Positions 37,684 through 46,789 of a DNA stretch of 64,000 nt are shown piece after piece (within the stretch, counting starts at the first letter, position 1; each line of letters begins with the position of its first letter). A model generated the notes under the pieces. The model was not told the DNA's origin, searched no databases, and saw only the letters and a program-made list of their open reading frames with translations. The translations under genes and the position numbers were made by a program. Location of the stretch: NCBI RefSeq assembly GCF_015644585.1, contig NZ_JADOBI010000007.1, forward strand, positions 186,001 through 250,000, read 5' to 3'. The stretch is from Rahnella laticis. Lineage in GTDB: Bacteria; Pseudomonadota; Gammaproteobacteria; Enterobacterales; Enterobacteriaceae.

Positions 37684-38268
37684 ATGATCCCGTCATTAAA
37701 TTTCGCCGTATTAACCGACGCACTGCATGCGCTGAAAGAAGGTAATGTTCATCACTGTGAATCATTGGGATTCACTTTCGAAGAAATGAACACCCTCAAT
37801 CAGCTATCGCTTGATGAGCTGTTTATTGTCAGCCGGTCATCAGCGCCGTTTGTCACAATCAGCGTCCGCCATGACATTTTGCGCCATCTGATGGTATTGG
37901 CGCGTCAGGAGGTCCGCCAGCAGCAGCAAATTCACCGGGCGATTCGCTTAGGTGGTTCGATCGCGTTACTCAACCAGTATTTTGGCCTCACCTCCAATGA
38001 GGTCTGCCTTCGCCGCCGGTTGCTGGGTGTCAGCGTGCCTTATGGCCGGACGCCTGAACCAGATGAAGAGACCGATGCAGCTATCTGGCGGCAATGGCAA
38101 AAATGCCGGGTGGAAAATCTGGCTTCCCCGGAAGCACTGGTAGCCATGATGCAAGTCACTGAAACGTTGTTATCGCAGACGGAAGGGCTACCACTCACTA
38201 CTGTCTGGAAGAGGATCACGCTTTGTGAGCAGGAAGCCGCCAGCAGGAGGGCATTGCATGCCGGATGA
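37684..38268 (+). CDS. DUF2857-like ICE protein
   Basis: 194 residues. The text NFAVLTDALHALKEGNVHHC, LDELFIVSRSSAPFVTISV and AIRLGGSIALLNQYFGLTSNEVCLRRRLLGV is that of the DUF2857 family, found in ICEs and islands next to AlpA and replication/partition genes. The LTSNEVCLRRRLLG stretch resembles a helix-turn-helix. Function unknown; probably element regulation. It overlaps the next gene by 11 bp and follows alpA by 16 bp, so the three form an operon. Confidence 0.8.
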   Translation: MIPSLNFAVLTDALHALKEGNVHHCESLGFTFEEMNTLNQLSLDELFIVSRSSAPFVTISVRHDILRHLMVLARQEVRQQQQIHRAIRLGGSIALLNQYFGLTSNEVCLRRRLLGVSVPYGRTPEPDEETDAAIWRQWQKCRVENLASPEALVAMMQVTETLLSQTEGLPLTTVWKRITLCEQEAASRRALHAG

Positions 38269-38467
38269 GATCGATCGCGATCAGGAATTTAATGAGCAGC
38301 GGTTGGAAGAGATGATTGAACAGAGCCGTTTTAAACCGGGAGCAACGCCATCATTATTCCACTGCCGTTTATGCGGTAAATCTATTCCTGAAAAAAGACG
38401 TCAGATGCTGCCGGGTATAACAACCTGTACCGAATGTCAGGAACAGCTTGAACGCCGCCGACGTTAA
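38258..38467 (+). CDS. Small DksA/TraR-type C4 zinc-finger protein
   Basis: 69 residues from ATG 38258 with GGAGG seven bases upstream. A single zinc finger CRLCGKSIPEKRRQMLPG followed by CTECQ, preceded by a charged helix (FNEQRLEEMIEQSRF), matches the TraR/YbiI branch of the DksA family. F-plasmid TraR binds the RNA polymerase secondary channel and mimics ppGpp/DksA; this protein may do the same for the element. A terminator follows. Confidence 0.85.
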   Translation: MPDEIDRDQEFNEQRLEEMIEQSRFKPGATPSLFHCRLCGKSIPEKRRQMLPGITTCTECQEQLERRRR

Positions 38468-38478
38468 TTTTACCGTTA

Positions 38479-38520
38479 AGACGTGGGGAGATTTCTCTCC
38501 ACGTCTTTATATTTACTTTT
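38479..38520 (+). terminator. Terminator after the zinc-finger gene
   Basis: Stem AGACGTGGGGAGA/TCTCTCCACGTCT (38479-38491 with 38494-38506, one G-U pair), then TTATATTTACTTTT. Confidence 0.85.
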
Positions 38521-38858
38521 AAATAAAAATGACGCCTTATTATATATTCTGCACCCCTCCACCTCCTCCCGCACTCTTAATTTCACCCCGATAATCTCTT
38601 TCATTTTCATTTTTACTTTCCCGTTCAGAAATCAATTCCTCTCATTCATCCTGAATGCGTCGTCACCCAATGGCTCAACTGATGGACGTTAATTCGTCCG
38701 GGCCGGGAATTGCTCTTTAAAAATATGAACCGGGCTGTCATATAACCTCAATTCAGGGTGCCGCTGAATGTTCTCGCTGACCCGTTAAAACCGGAATGCA
38801 GAACCGGGATGTGATCGAGGAACGTATTTTCAACCGTTTTGATGAAAGAGGGTAAATC
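38521..38858. promoter_or_regulatory. Leader region of the conjugation operon
   Basis: No gene seen. It holds GGACG-TTAATT-CGTCC (38684-38699), a perfect inverted repeat that may be an operator, and TATAAC at 38741-38746 as a possible -10 of the promoter for the virB operon; the matching -35 is poor. Confidence 0.4.
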
Positions 38859-39092
38859 ATGAGAAAACCCGTTTATTACGCCTATATTGCCCAGGAAAGT
38901 CAGCCGGATGCTCAGGGCGAGAAAAATACGTACTGGACAAAAGTCGGTGTTGCCTTTGCGCACCACGGTAAAGCCGGTCTGAATATTGTCCTGACGCCCG
39001 GTATTGCCATCTCCGGCAAACTGGTCCTGCTGGAACCCCGCGAGGAAAACAGTCCGTCGCAGAGTACGGATCCTGTCGAAACCGAACAGTAA
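38859..39092 (+). CDS. Small conserved protein at the head of the conjugation operon
   Basis: 77 residues (MRKPVYYAYIAQESQPDAQG, then WTKVGVAFAHHGKAGLNIVL and LTPGIAISGKLVLLEP). Small proteins of this pattern (a beta-rich single domain starting with an xYYAYIAQE-like strand) are common at the start of conjugation operons in ICEs and plasmids; no function is known to me. AGAGGG precedes ATG 38859. Confidence 0.75.
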   Translation: MRKPVYYAYIAQESQPDAQGEKNTYWTKVGVAFAHHGKAGLNIVLTPGIAISGKLVLLEPREENSPSQSTDPVETEQ

Positions 39093-39112
39093 TCCCTTTA
39101 ATTCTGACTCCA

Positions 39113-39144
39113 CAGCATGCAGCATCAGTAGACCCTGCATGCTG
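39113..39144 (+). other. Hairpin between the first conjugation gene and virB1
   Basis: Perfect CAGCATGCAG/CTGCATGCTG arms (39113-39122 and 39135-39144) with a 12-base loop. No T run follows, so it more likely affects mRNA stability or partial readthrough inside the operon. Confidence 0.5.
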
Positions 39145-39163
39145 CCTGCTTTCTGAGGCCACC

Positions 39164-39874
39164 ATGCTTTCCACCACTGCCTTTCTGGCGGCGGCCATGC
39201 AGTGCGCCGCCAGCATTCATCCGTCCACAGCACTCGACGTGGCACGGGTGGAATCCGGTTTTAACCCATATGCCATCGCCGAGATAGTCCCGAAGTCCGG
39301 AAGCTCTTCCGGCGATAAACACGTTATTTCTCATCTGCCAGCCAGCCGGGAAGAAGCAGAGCGTATTCTCCGCCGCCTGAGGGCACAGGACCACCGTTAC
39401 TCTGTCGGGCTGATGCAAATCACCAGCACCAATTTCCGTCACTACGGCGTGACGGCTTCTGATCTGCTTGATCCCTGCACCAACCTGTCTGTTTTTGAAC
39501 GCATCCTCAGCGACTGTTACCGCCGTGGCGGTTCCCTGAAAAGAGCACTGAGCTGCTATTACTCGGGCAATTTCCGTACCGGGCAACTGCCGGAAGCGGC
39601 GTTTTCCGGAACGAGCTATGTCCAGCGGATCGGCTATGCTCCGGGATCCACCCTCTATGCCGTCTCCGGCACCCGCGAGGATAAATCAACAGCTGCCGTT
39701 CCCCTGAAAGCCTTTCCTACCGGTGATGCCTCCCGTCCCCGCGTGATCTGGCCGGGCGCTGTCGTCCGTGGCGTCCCCGCGAACCTCCGTCAGAAAAACA
39801 TCACCACCGCACAACTCTCCCCGCCGTCAGTGCGCCGGAGTCTCCCGCAGCCACCCCGTAAGGAGGAAGAATAA
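39164..39874 (+). CDS. virB1: VirB1-like lytic transglycosylase
   Basis: 236 residues. VirB1 locally opens peptidoglycan for assembly of the type IV secretion channel. The SLT-type domain shows the catalytic Glu in ALDVARVESGFNPYAIAEI, then SVGLMQITSTNFRHYG and LSCYYSGNFRTG. The C-terminal tail (about 170-236) is Pro/Arg-rich and without fold. Its stop overlaps the virB2 ATG (TAATG). No standard signal peptide is evident beyond the short hydrophobic start. Confidence 0.9.
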   Translation: MLSTTAFLAAAMQCAASIHPSTALDVARVESGFNPYAIAEIVPKSGSSSGDKHVISHLPASREEAERILRRLRAQDHRYSVGLMQITSTNFRHYGVTASDLLDPCTNLSVFERILSDCYRRGGSLKRALSCYYSGNFRTGQLPEAAFSGTSYVQRIGYAPGSTLYAVSGTREDKSTAAVPLKAFPTGDASRPRVIWPGAVVRGVPANLRQKNITTAQLSPPSVRRSLPQPPRKEEE

Positions 39875-40167
39875 TGAGGCTTTTCCGCAAGCTAAAGACG
39901 GCAGTCCGCGCAGTGTCTGCCGGTGCGCTGACCGTTTTCTCTGTCACCCCGGCGTTTGCCGACGGGTTTCAGCGCGCAAATACCGTGATGGAAAAAGTCT
40001 CCACCGGCCTTCATGGTCTGGCGGCCATCACCATCACTGTGGCCGTGATCTGGGTGGGTTACAAGACGCTCTGGAAAGGCGAAAGCCTGTCCCAGTGCGC
40101 CTATATCATCATCGGCGGGATCCTGATTGGCGGGGGCAGTGAGATCGGCGCACTGCTGATGAGCTGA
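39874..40167 (+). CDS. virB2: VirB2-like conjugative pilin
   Basis: 97 residues. A signal peptide (basic start, AVSAGALTVFSVTPAFADG, probable cut after AFA) is followed by two hydrophobic helices (LHGLAAITITVAVIWVGYKT and CAYIIIGGILIGGGSEIGA), the standard layout of TrbC/VirB2 pilins that polymerise into the pilus. AGGAGG precedes the start. It lies between virB1 and the virB3-virB4 fusion. Confidence 0.9.
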   Translation: MRLFRKLKTAVRAVSAGALTVFSVTPAFADGFQRANTVMEKVSTGLHGLAAITITVAVIWVGYKTLWKGESLSQCAYIIIGGILIGGGSEIGALLMS

Positions 40168-40177
40168 GAGGTCATCT

Positions 40178-42922
40178 ATGGCAAAGCTGCTCAAAGCAAT
40201 GAAACGCCCGGCGGCATTGTGGGGGGTGCCGATGGTGCCCCTGCTGGGTGTCACCGGTATCACCATCATCGTCGCTGTCTGGACTTCCGTCGCTTTCCTT
40301 GCCCTGCTCCCGGTTGAATTTCTGGTGATGAAATCCGTCACCCGGAATGAGCCCATGCGGTTCAGCCTGATTGCCGTCTGGATCAGAGCAAGAGGAAAAC
40401 CGGCAGCAAACCGTCTGTTTGGTGCAACAGCGTTTATGCCCGTTGAGCATGATGCTGTTGATATCACGGAGTTTCTCAACGCCATGAAACTGAATCAGTG
40501 TGCCACGCTCAGGAAGTACATTCCGTATTCATCGCATATTCATCAGCATGTTGTTCGCTCACCACACAGTGATCTCTACTGCACCTGGGAACTGACAGGG
40601 ACCCCGTTCGATTGCGAATCAGAAGAAACGCTCAGTATTGACCGCAACCAGTTGCACGGACTCATCCGCTCATTCGAGGGGATGCCGGTCACCTTTTATA
40701 TCCATAACGTGCGGGAGCCGTTTACCGATTCGCTGCATAAGGCATCCGGCAACCCTTACGCCGATGAAATCAGCCGTCTGTATTATGCATCGCTGGCGGC
40801 GGACCCGTTTCGCCGTAACCGCCTGTTCCTGACTGTCTGTTACCGTCCGTTTGTCAGCCTGGAAAAGGCCGGGCGCAGACGCATGAATGACGGCCAGAAG
40901 CTGAAAGAGCTTGACGCTGCGCTGCGGGAAATGCTTGAAATCAAAGGCTCACTCGATACCGCACTTTCACGCTACGCCGCACGTCCTCTTGGCACTTTCA
41001 CCGAAGGCAACGCGGTATTCTCCTCCCAGTTAGCCTTTTATGAGTACCTGTTGACGCACCACTGGCGCAAGGTGCGCGTCACCCGCACTCCTGCATATTC
41101 GGTGATGGGATCGGCAGCGCTGTTCTTTTCCGGGGAATCCGGACAGATAAACCACGCGAGTGGTACAGGCTATTTCCGGGGGCTGGAGGTGAAGGAGTTC
41201 CCTGAGGAGACCGCAACAGGGATAATGGACTCACTGCTGTACGCCCCCTGCGATTACGTGATCACGCAATCCTACACCTGCATGTCACGCGAAGAGGCCC
41301 GGAAAGCCATCAAACGCACCCGCCGTCTGTTAATGAGTGCAGATGATGATGCCGTTTCCCAGCGACTGGATTTGGATGTGGCACTTGATCTGCTGACCTC
41401 GGGGAAAATCGCTTATGGAAAACACCATTTCTCCATCATGGTGTTTTCCCACACACTCGACAATCTGGTGGCCGATACCAGTGAAATCAGCAATGCCCTG
41501 AACAACCTCGGCATTACACCGGTTCCCGCCGCGCTTTCGCTTTCAGCCGCCTATATGGCGCAACTGCCAGGCAATTATCATCTGCGACCCCGCAAGGGCG
41601 AACTGAGCAGCCAGAACTTTGTTGAGCTGGCCGCACTGCACAATTTCTACCCCGGCAAACGCGATAACGCGCCCTGGGGGGATGCGATGGCCTTGCTGCG
41701 CACCCCGTCAGGGGATGGCTACTATCTGAACCTGCATAACACGCTGGCGGACAAGGACGAGTTCAATGAGAAGAACCCGGCCAGTACCTGCATTCTTGGC
41801 ACCAATGGTTCGGGTAAAACCATGCTGATGACTTTCCTTGAAAACATGCAGCAGAAATACGGCCGTACGGACAGTTTTTCTCCGGATGCGAAAACCAAAC
41901 GACTAACCACCGTTTATCTGGACAAAGATCGGGGCGCGGAAATGAATATCCGGGCACTGGGCGGCCGTTACTACCGCATCACACATGGCGACCCTACGGG
42001 CTGGAACCCGTTTTCTCTGCTACCGACGAAACGCAATATCAGTTTCATCAGTCAGTTGATGAAATTGCTGTGTACACGCAACGGCGCGACCATCACGCCC
42101 CGCGATGAACGCCGCCTGAATGACGCCATACAGGCAGTGATGAGTAATGAACCACAGTACCGCATCCATGGGATCACCCGTTTACTTGAGAATCTGCCTG
42201 AGCCTGCCACCCGGGAGGCACAGGAGAACGGCCTGAGTATTCGCCTGTCGCAGTGGGCGCAGGGCGGCGAGTATGGCTGGGTGTTTGATAACGCATCAGA
42301 TACCTTCGATATCAGCCACTGCGATAACTTCGGCATTGACGGCACAGAGTTTCTGGACGATGCCAACGTCTGTGCGCCGATCTCCTTTTACCTGCTGTAT
42401 CGCATCACCACGCTGCTCGACGGACGACGACTGGTTATCTTTATGGATGAGTTCTGGAAATGGCTGCGGGATCCGATCTTTAAGGATTTCGCCTATAACC
42501 GGTTGAAAACCATCCGTAAGCTCAACGGGATGCTGGTTGTGGGCACCCAGTCCCCGGCGGAAATCATCAGGGATGAGATTGCGCCCGCCATCATTGAGCA
42601 GTGCGGCACGAAGATCCTGGCAGCCAACCCCAGTGCCGACCGGGCGCACTATGTTGACGGGATGAAATTTGAACCGGAAGTGTTCGATGTGGTGAAAAAT
42701 CTGGATCCGCAGGCCCGTCAGTATGTGGTCGTGAAAAATCAGTTCAGGCGTGGCGACACAAAACGTTTTGCTGCACGCGTGACGCTCGACCTCTCCGGTA
42801 TCGGCAGATACACCCGAGTGATGAGCGGCAGCGCTGACAACCTCGAAATCTTTGATTCCCTGTACCGCGAAGGGATGCAGCCCCATGAATGGCTGGAGTC
42901 CTACCTGGCTCAGGCACTCTGA
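40178..42922 (+). CDS. virB4: VirB3-VirB4 fusion ATPase
   Basis: 914 residues. The first about 90 residues are VirB3-like with two membrane helices (PLLGVTGITIIVAVWTSVAF); the remainder is VirB4 with Walker A GTNGSGKTMLM near residue 541 and Walker B LVIFMDEFWKWL near 752. VirB4 is the main energy source for pilus assembly and secretion. Fusions of VirB3 to VirB4 occur in several MPF-T systems. No separate virB3 exists in the operon, which supports the fusion. Confidence 0.92.
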   Translation: MAKLLKAMKRPAALWGVPMVPLLGVTGITIIVAVWTSVAFLALLPVEFLVMKSVTRNEPMRFSLIAVWIRARGKPAANRLFGATAFMPVEHDAVDITEFLNAMKLNQCATLRKYIPYSSHIHQHVVRSPHSDLYCTWELTGTPFDCESEETLSIDRNQLHGLIRSFEGMPVTFYIHNVREPFTDSLHKASGNPYADEISRLYYASLAADPFRRNRLFLTVCYRPFVSLEKAGRRRMNDGQKLKELDAALREMLEIKGSLDTALSRYAARPLGTFTEGNAVFSSQLAFYEYLLTHHWRKVRVTRTPAYSVMGSAALFFSGESGQINHASGTGYFRGLEVKEFPEETATGIMDSLLYAPCDYVITQSYTCMSREEARKAIKRTRRLLMSADDDAVSQRLDLDVALDLLTSGKIAYGKHHFSIMVFSHTLDNLVADTSEISNALNNLGITPVPAALSLSAAYMAQLPGNYHLRPRKGELSSQNFVELAALHNFYPGKRDNAPWGDAMALLRTPSGDGYYLNLHNTLADKDEFNEKNPASTCILGTNGSGKTMLMTFLENMQQKYGRTDSFSPDAKTKRLTTVYLDKDRGAEMNIRALGGRYYRITHGDPTGWNPFSLLPTKRNISFISQLMKLLCTRNGATITPRDERRLNDAIQAVMSNEPQYRIHGITRLLENLPEPATREAQENGLSIRLSQWAQGGEYGWVFDNASDTFDISHCDNFGIDGTEFLDDANVCAPISFYLLYRITTLLDGRRLVIFMDEFWKWLRDPIFKDFAYNRLKTIRKLNGMLVVGTQSPAEIIRDEIAPAIIEQCGTKILAANPSADRAHYVDGMKFEPEVFDVVKNLDPQARQYVVVKNQFRRGDTKRFAARVTLDLSGIGRYTRVMSGSADNLEIFDSLYREGMQPHEWLESYLAQAL

Positions 42923-42939
42923 TAACCCAAAGGAGATCC

Positions 42940-43647
42940 ATGATGAAAAGGCGTTTTCATGCCCTGATGTTCGCGTGCGTCATTGCCAGCCCGCTGGCGC
43001 ACGCTGGTATTCCGGTCCTTGTTGATGCTGACCCGATGCGTGAGCTCGAATGGCTGAAAGAAGCGCAGCGCTGGATGCAGACCGCGCAACATTACCAGAG
43101 CCAGATCCAGGCGTATAAAAATCAGTTAGCGACGGCCACCGGCGTCCGGGATATTGCAGGTTTTGTGGATCAAGCGAAGAGTCTGAAATCGGATCTGGAA
43201 AAACTGCGCAAGCCAGGCCAGACACTCAATGATCTGCTACTTTCCGGCGGCACCTCAGGACAGTTCGATGCGCTGTACGCGAAGTATCAGGTTTTCGATA
43301 CCTGCAATGCCGAACAGTCAGGGCGCTATGCTGATACCTGCAAACAGCTGGTCATTAATAAGGCGATCCAGCTTGAGCAGACTGACGAGATCCAGGATCA
43401 GGTCAGCCAGACACTGGGCGAGATTAACGGCCTCTCGAACCGTATCGCACTGTCCAAAGACTCAAAGGAGTCTCAGGACCTTGCCAACAGTATTCAGCTA
43501 AAATCAGTGATGCTGAACACGCTCACTGACCAGTGGGAAATGAGCGTGAAGGCAGCAGAAAAGCGCGAAAAAGTACTGGAGGATGTGCGTATTAAACAGT
43601 GGAATCAGCAACAGTTAACTGCGCCAACCCCTGATTTAAACGGCTAA
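42940..43647 (+). CDS. virB5: VirB5-like minor pilus protein
   Basis: 235 residues from ATG 42940; a second ATG at 42943 has better spacing from AGGAG. Signal peptide (MKRRFHALMFACVIASPLAH, cut near AHA), then long helices (REWLK-like text, QTAQHYQSQIQAYKNQLATA) as in VirB5/TraC, which sits at the pilus tip and takes part in cell contact. The family's closing word QLTAPTPDLNG is shared, nearly verbatim, with the end of the next gene (QLNAPTPDLNS), a hint of local sequence copying. Confidence 0.87.
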   Translation: MMKRRFHALMFACVIASPLAHAGIPVLVDADPMRELEWLKEAQRWMQTAQHYQSQIQAYKNQLATATGVRDIAGFVDQAKSLKSDLEKLRKPGQTLNDLLLSGGTSGQFDALYAKYQVFDTCNAEQSGRYADTCKQLVINKAIQLEQTDEIQDQVSQTLGEINGLSNRIALSKDSKESQDLANSIQLKSVMLNTLTDQWEMSVKAAEKREKVLEDVRIKQWNQQQLTAPTPDLNG

Positions 43648-43658
43648 AGGAGTCTCAC

Positions 43659-43883
43659 ATGCGTTTATTAATCCTTTCTTTCCTGTCCTTATTATTCATC
43701 ATCAGTGGCTGCAAAGAAGAAGCCAAAACCACTCAGTGGTACAAAGACCATCCCGATGAGCTAAAAGCGGTGTATGAAAAATGCCAAAAAACCGGCGATG
43801 CCTCAGATAACTGTAAAAACGCCAATGAAGCCCATTATCAAATTCAGCAATTAAATGCCCCCACTCCCGACCTGAACTCATAG
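43659..43883 (+). CDS. eexN: EexN-family entry-exclusion lipoprotein
   Basis: 74 residues. Lipoprotein signal with lipobox ISGC (Cys about 18), then TTQWYKDHPDELKAVYEKCQ and DNCKNANEAHYQ, the pattern of EexN-type entry-exclusion proteins, which block uptake of a second copy of a related element by the same cell. The place between virB5 and virB6 is usual for it. Confidence 0.85.
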   Translation: MRLLILSFLSLLFIISGCKEEAKTTQWYKDHPDELKAVYEKCQKTGDASDNCKNANEAHYQIQQLNAPTPDLNS

Positions 43884-43893
43884 TGAGGTTAAT

Positions 43894-44958
43894 ATGCCCG
43901 GTGGTATATTTATCGGTGTTGAAAAACACCTGATAGGAGGAGTTACTGACGCCACAAAGGGACTGATGATGTCATATTCCTCCATGATGGTGGGGCTGGC
44001 GGCAACATCAGCCACGCTCTATATCATGTGGCGCGGTTACCAGACCCTGGCAGGTAAGCTGTCCACGCCAATGGAGGATGTCATGTGGGACATCATGAGG
44101 ATGGCGATCATTCTGTCCTTTGTGGCAAATGTCAGCGGTTATCTCGATGGGGTTATTGACGCCATCAATGGCTTAAAGGAGGGGTTTTCCGGCAGCGATA
44201 ATATCTGGCAGTTACTGGATAGCTTATGGGGTAAAGCGAAGGTATTGGGTAAAACGTTACACGACATGGATAACTCAACGTACATAAAAGATGAGGGCAT
44301 GACGGCTCAATTTTATGTCTGGCTCGGGATATTCGTTTTAATGATTATCACCGCCTTCATTTCAATGATCGCGGAAGTCATGGTGTTACTGCTCAGTATT
44401 ACCGCACCCGTATTTATCTTTTGTCTGCTTTATGGCTTTTTACGCCCCATGTTTAACAACTGGCTGCAAAATGTTTTCGCCGCAATATTAACGGTTCTGT
44501 TTTCTGCGTTGTCACTGCGCATTGTCGTTAATTATTTAAACTCGCGGTTAGATATCGCAACACAACTGTCAGCACAATCCAACATTGTGGAGTTAGGCGC
44601 ACAGGTCTGTCTGGCCGGTGTCTGTGCAGCAATACTGGTCTACCTTTCCGCAAAACTGGCCGGAGCGCTGGCCGGGGCCAGTGCAACCGTGTCCATGCAG
44701 GGGCTGGCGGCGGTGGGTATCGGCGCGGCGGCGTTTGGTGCCGGGAAACTGACAGCAGGAGCCGGACTGCAGACAACTCGCACCCTTCAGGACAATATTC
44801 TGGGCTGGAGAAATGCCAGTGCGGGTAAACCTGGCAGTGGTCCGGGGTATAGTGCGGCTCAGGCGCGTAAAAACGCGATTGAGCAGATGATCGCCCGCAA
44901 CGAAGCCCGGCGACTGGCGCAATCAAGAGAAATGGCCGTTCAAAAATTCCATCGTTAA
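43894..44958 (+). CDS. virB6: VirB6/TrbL-family membrane channel protein
   Basis: 354 residues with about six hydrophobic helices (SSMMVGLAATSATLYIMW, WLGIFVLMIITAFISMI, VLLLSITAPVFIFCLLYGF, VCLAGVCAAILVYLSAKL) and a Gly/Ala-rich tail, as in VirB6, which lines the inner-membrane pore. SD GAGG precedes ATG 43894. No truncation seen. Confidence 0.9.
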   Translation: MPGGIFIGVEKHLIGGVTDATKGLMMSYSSMMVGLAATSATLYIMWRGYQTLAGKLSTPMEDVMWDIMRMAIILSFVANVSGYLDGVIDAINGLKEGFSGSDNIWQLLDSLWGKAKVLGKTLHDMDNSTYIKDEGMTAQFYVWLGIFVLMIITAFISMIAEVMVLLLSITAPVFIFCLLYGFLRPMFNNWLQNVFAAILTVLFSALSLRIVVNYLNSRLDIATQLSAQSNIVELGAQVCLAGVCAAILVYLSAKLAGALAGASATVSMQGLAAVGIGAAAFGAGKLTAGAGLQTTRTLQDNILGWRNASAGKPGSGPGYSAAQARKNAIEQMIARNEARRLAQSREMAVQKFHR

Positions 44959-45052
44959 ATCTGTCATCCCTGGTCGAAATCTCCCCCCGTTACATCCCTT
45001 GTGAAAACATAGCCGTGTTTTCATTTCACTGATCTCACTGAGGAAAACCCCC

Positions 45053-45190
45053 ATGAAACGCTTAATTGCGCTGGCTTTGCTGTGCGCACTTTCCGGCTGC
45101 ACACAGTCTCCCCGTCCTCCTGCCTTTGGTGGTCAGGGCCTCCCGGTAAACACCCCTCAGATAATGGCGGAGTTAAACAGTCATGAGTGA
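45053..45190 (+). CDS. virB7: VirB7-like small lipoprotein
   Basis: 45 residues, too short for most automatic calls. ATG 45053 follows GAGGAAAACCCCC. Signal KRLIALALLCALSGC ends in a lipobox (LSGC, Cys 16); the mature part is Pro-rich (TQSPRPPAFGGQGLPVNTPQ). VirB7 lipoproteins help anchor VirB9 in the outer membrane. It ends in a TGA at 45188-45190 and overlaps the virB8 start (ATG 45183) by 8 bases, placing it in the standard position between virB6 and virB8. Confidence 0.82.
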   Translation: MKRLIALALLCALSGCTQSPRPPAFGGQGLPVNTPQIMAELNSHE

Positions 45191-45866
45191 ACAAGCCATC
45201 ATTGCAGATTCCCGCACTTTTGAGCAGCAGATGATTGAGCGGGACAAACGTGCCACAAAAGCCGGATTTATGGTGGGCGGCGCGGGCCTGCTTCTCGCCG
45301 CACTGGCGCTTATCGCCGTAGTGCTGATGTTGCCGCTGAAACAAACGGTCGTTGAACTGTACACCGTGGATAATCATACCGGGCGGGTGGAGCACATCAC
45401 CCGCGTATCAAAGACCAGCCTGACGGCCGAGGACGCTTATCAGAAGGCGATGACCGCCAGCTACGTCAGACTGCGTGAACGGTACGTGTACCCTTCCCTG
45501 CAGGACGATTATGCAGCAGTACAGGTTTATAACAGTCCTCAGGTTAACGATGACTACCTGGCGCTGTATGCCGGAAAAGATGCCCCGGACAAGGTCTGGC
45601 AGAACGCGGCTCATACCGTGCAAATCGACATCCTGTCAAATCAGATCACCGAAGGCACTGCCCCCGATAAAGTCGCAACTCTCCGATACAAAAAGACTAT
45701 CCGCCGCCTCGCAGACAACAACACCCACACCGAATACTGGGATGCCCGCCTGACGTTCCACTCCGCTCCCGGCAGAGAAATGAGCGATACGGAGCGGGAG
45801 ATTAACCCGTTCGGTTTTACCGTGACCAACTGGCAGTCAGATCGTGAAATCCGGGGAGGTGAATAA
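45183..45866 (+). CDS. virB8: VirB8-like inner-membrane assembly protein
   Basis: 227 residues. A short cytoplasmic N-terminus, one membrane helix (about 32-57, AGFMVGGAGLLLAALALIAV) and a periplasmic VirB8 domain (YVRLRERYVYPSLQDDY, YWDARLTFHS, NPFGFTVTNWQSDREI). VirB8 is a scaffold of the inner-membrane complex. The virB9 ATG overlaps its stop by one base. Confidence 0.92.
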   Translation: MSEQAIIADSRTFEQQMIERDKRATKAGFMVGGAGLLLAALALIAVVLMLPLKQTVVELYTVDNHTGRVEHITRVSKTSLTAEDAYQKAMTASYVRLRERYVYPSLQDDYAAVQVYNSPQVNDDYLALYAGKDAPDKVWQNAAHTVQIDILSNQITEGTAPDKVATLRYKKTIRRLADNNTHTEYWDARLTFHSAPGREMSDTEREINPFGFTVTNWQSDREIRGGE

Positions 45867-46777
45867 TGAAAAGCATCATCCTTATCGCACTGGCGCTGAT
45901 GATGTGTGGCACGGCATGGTGCGCGGCCATCCCGCAGGCCAGCCGCTATGATGCCCGCGTTCAGCAGGTTGTCTATAACCCGCTGAACGTCACCGTCGTC
46001 AGCACCCGGCCCGGCTTCATGACCACGCTGGTCTTTGACAGCGATGAAGCGGTCATCAGTGCCAGACCCGGTTTTGAAGAAGCGTGGGAAGCCACACCGG
46101 ACGCCAACCGGGTCAACGTCCGCCCGGTGGCGCTCGTTCAGGGCGCGCCAAGTACGGACGGTAACACCACGCAGGTGGTGATCCCCCCTAACAGCCAGGA
46201 CTGGCATACCAACCTGCTGGTCGTCACCACCCGGCGTCTGTACAACATCGAGCTGAACGTCATCGATGATAAGTCATCTCAGCAGCCTGCTTTCCAGGTG
46301 AGCTACCGCTATCCGGGCGAAGCGCTGGAGAAAACCCGCCGGGAGGCGACGGCCAGGCAACGCGAACAGTCGCAAAAGCAGCAGCAGGCCGACATTCAGC
46401 AGGCCCTGAACAGTGCGCAAACGCCGCGCAACTGGGACTACCTCAAATATCCGGGTCGCGACAGTGCCCGGATTGTTCCGGATTTTGCATATGACGATGG
46501 CCGCTTTACGTTCGTGGGTTTCTCCCCGACCAAATCCATCCCTTCCGTAACCAAAGAGCTCAACGGCCAGGAGCATGTGATTAACAGCAGTGTCCGCAGA
46601 AAGGGCGACTTCACCGTGCTGGTCATTCAGGAGGTCACGCCCCGTCTGGTCCTGCGTTCCGGTAACGCCGTAGTCGGCCTGGGAAATCGTGGATTTGGCA
46701 GGGTCCAGGCCGCTGATGGTGCCACGGTTTCTCCACAGGTTGAACGGGTGGAAAAACCTCAACCCACTGACAACTAA
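45866..46777 (+). CDS. virB9: VirB9-like outer-membrane core protein
   Basis: 303 residues. Signal peptide MKSIILIALALMMCGTAWCA, an N-terminal domain (SRYDARVQQVVYNPLNVTVV), a Gln-rich linker (about 150-185) and the C-terminal VirB9/CagX domain (PDFAYDDGRFTFVGFSPTKS; VIQEVTPRLVLRSGNAVVGL) that binds VirB7 and VirB10 in the core complex. Complete. Confidence 0.93.
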   Translation: MKSIILIALALMMCGTAWCAAIPQASRYDARVQQVVYNPLNVTVVSTRPGFMTTLVFDSDEAVISARPGFEEAWEATPDANRVNVRPVALVQGAPSTDGNTTQVVIPPNSQDWHTNLLVVTTRRLYNIELNVIDDKSSQQPAFQVSYRYPGEALEKTRREATARQREQSQKQQQADIQQALNSAQTPRNWDYLKYPGRDSARIVPDFAYDDGRFTFVGFSPTKSIPSVTKELNGQEHVINSSVRRKGDFTVLVIQEVTPRLVLRSGNAVVGLGNRGFGRVQAADGATVSPQVERVEKPQPTDN

Positions 46778-46789
46778 GGAGCCATGCAG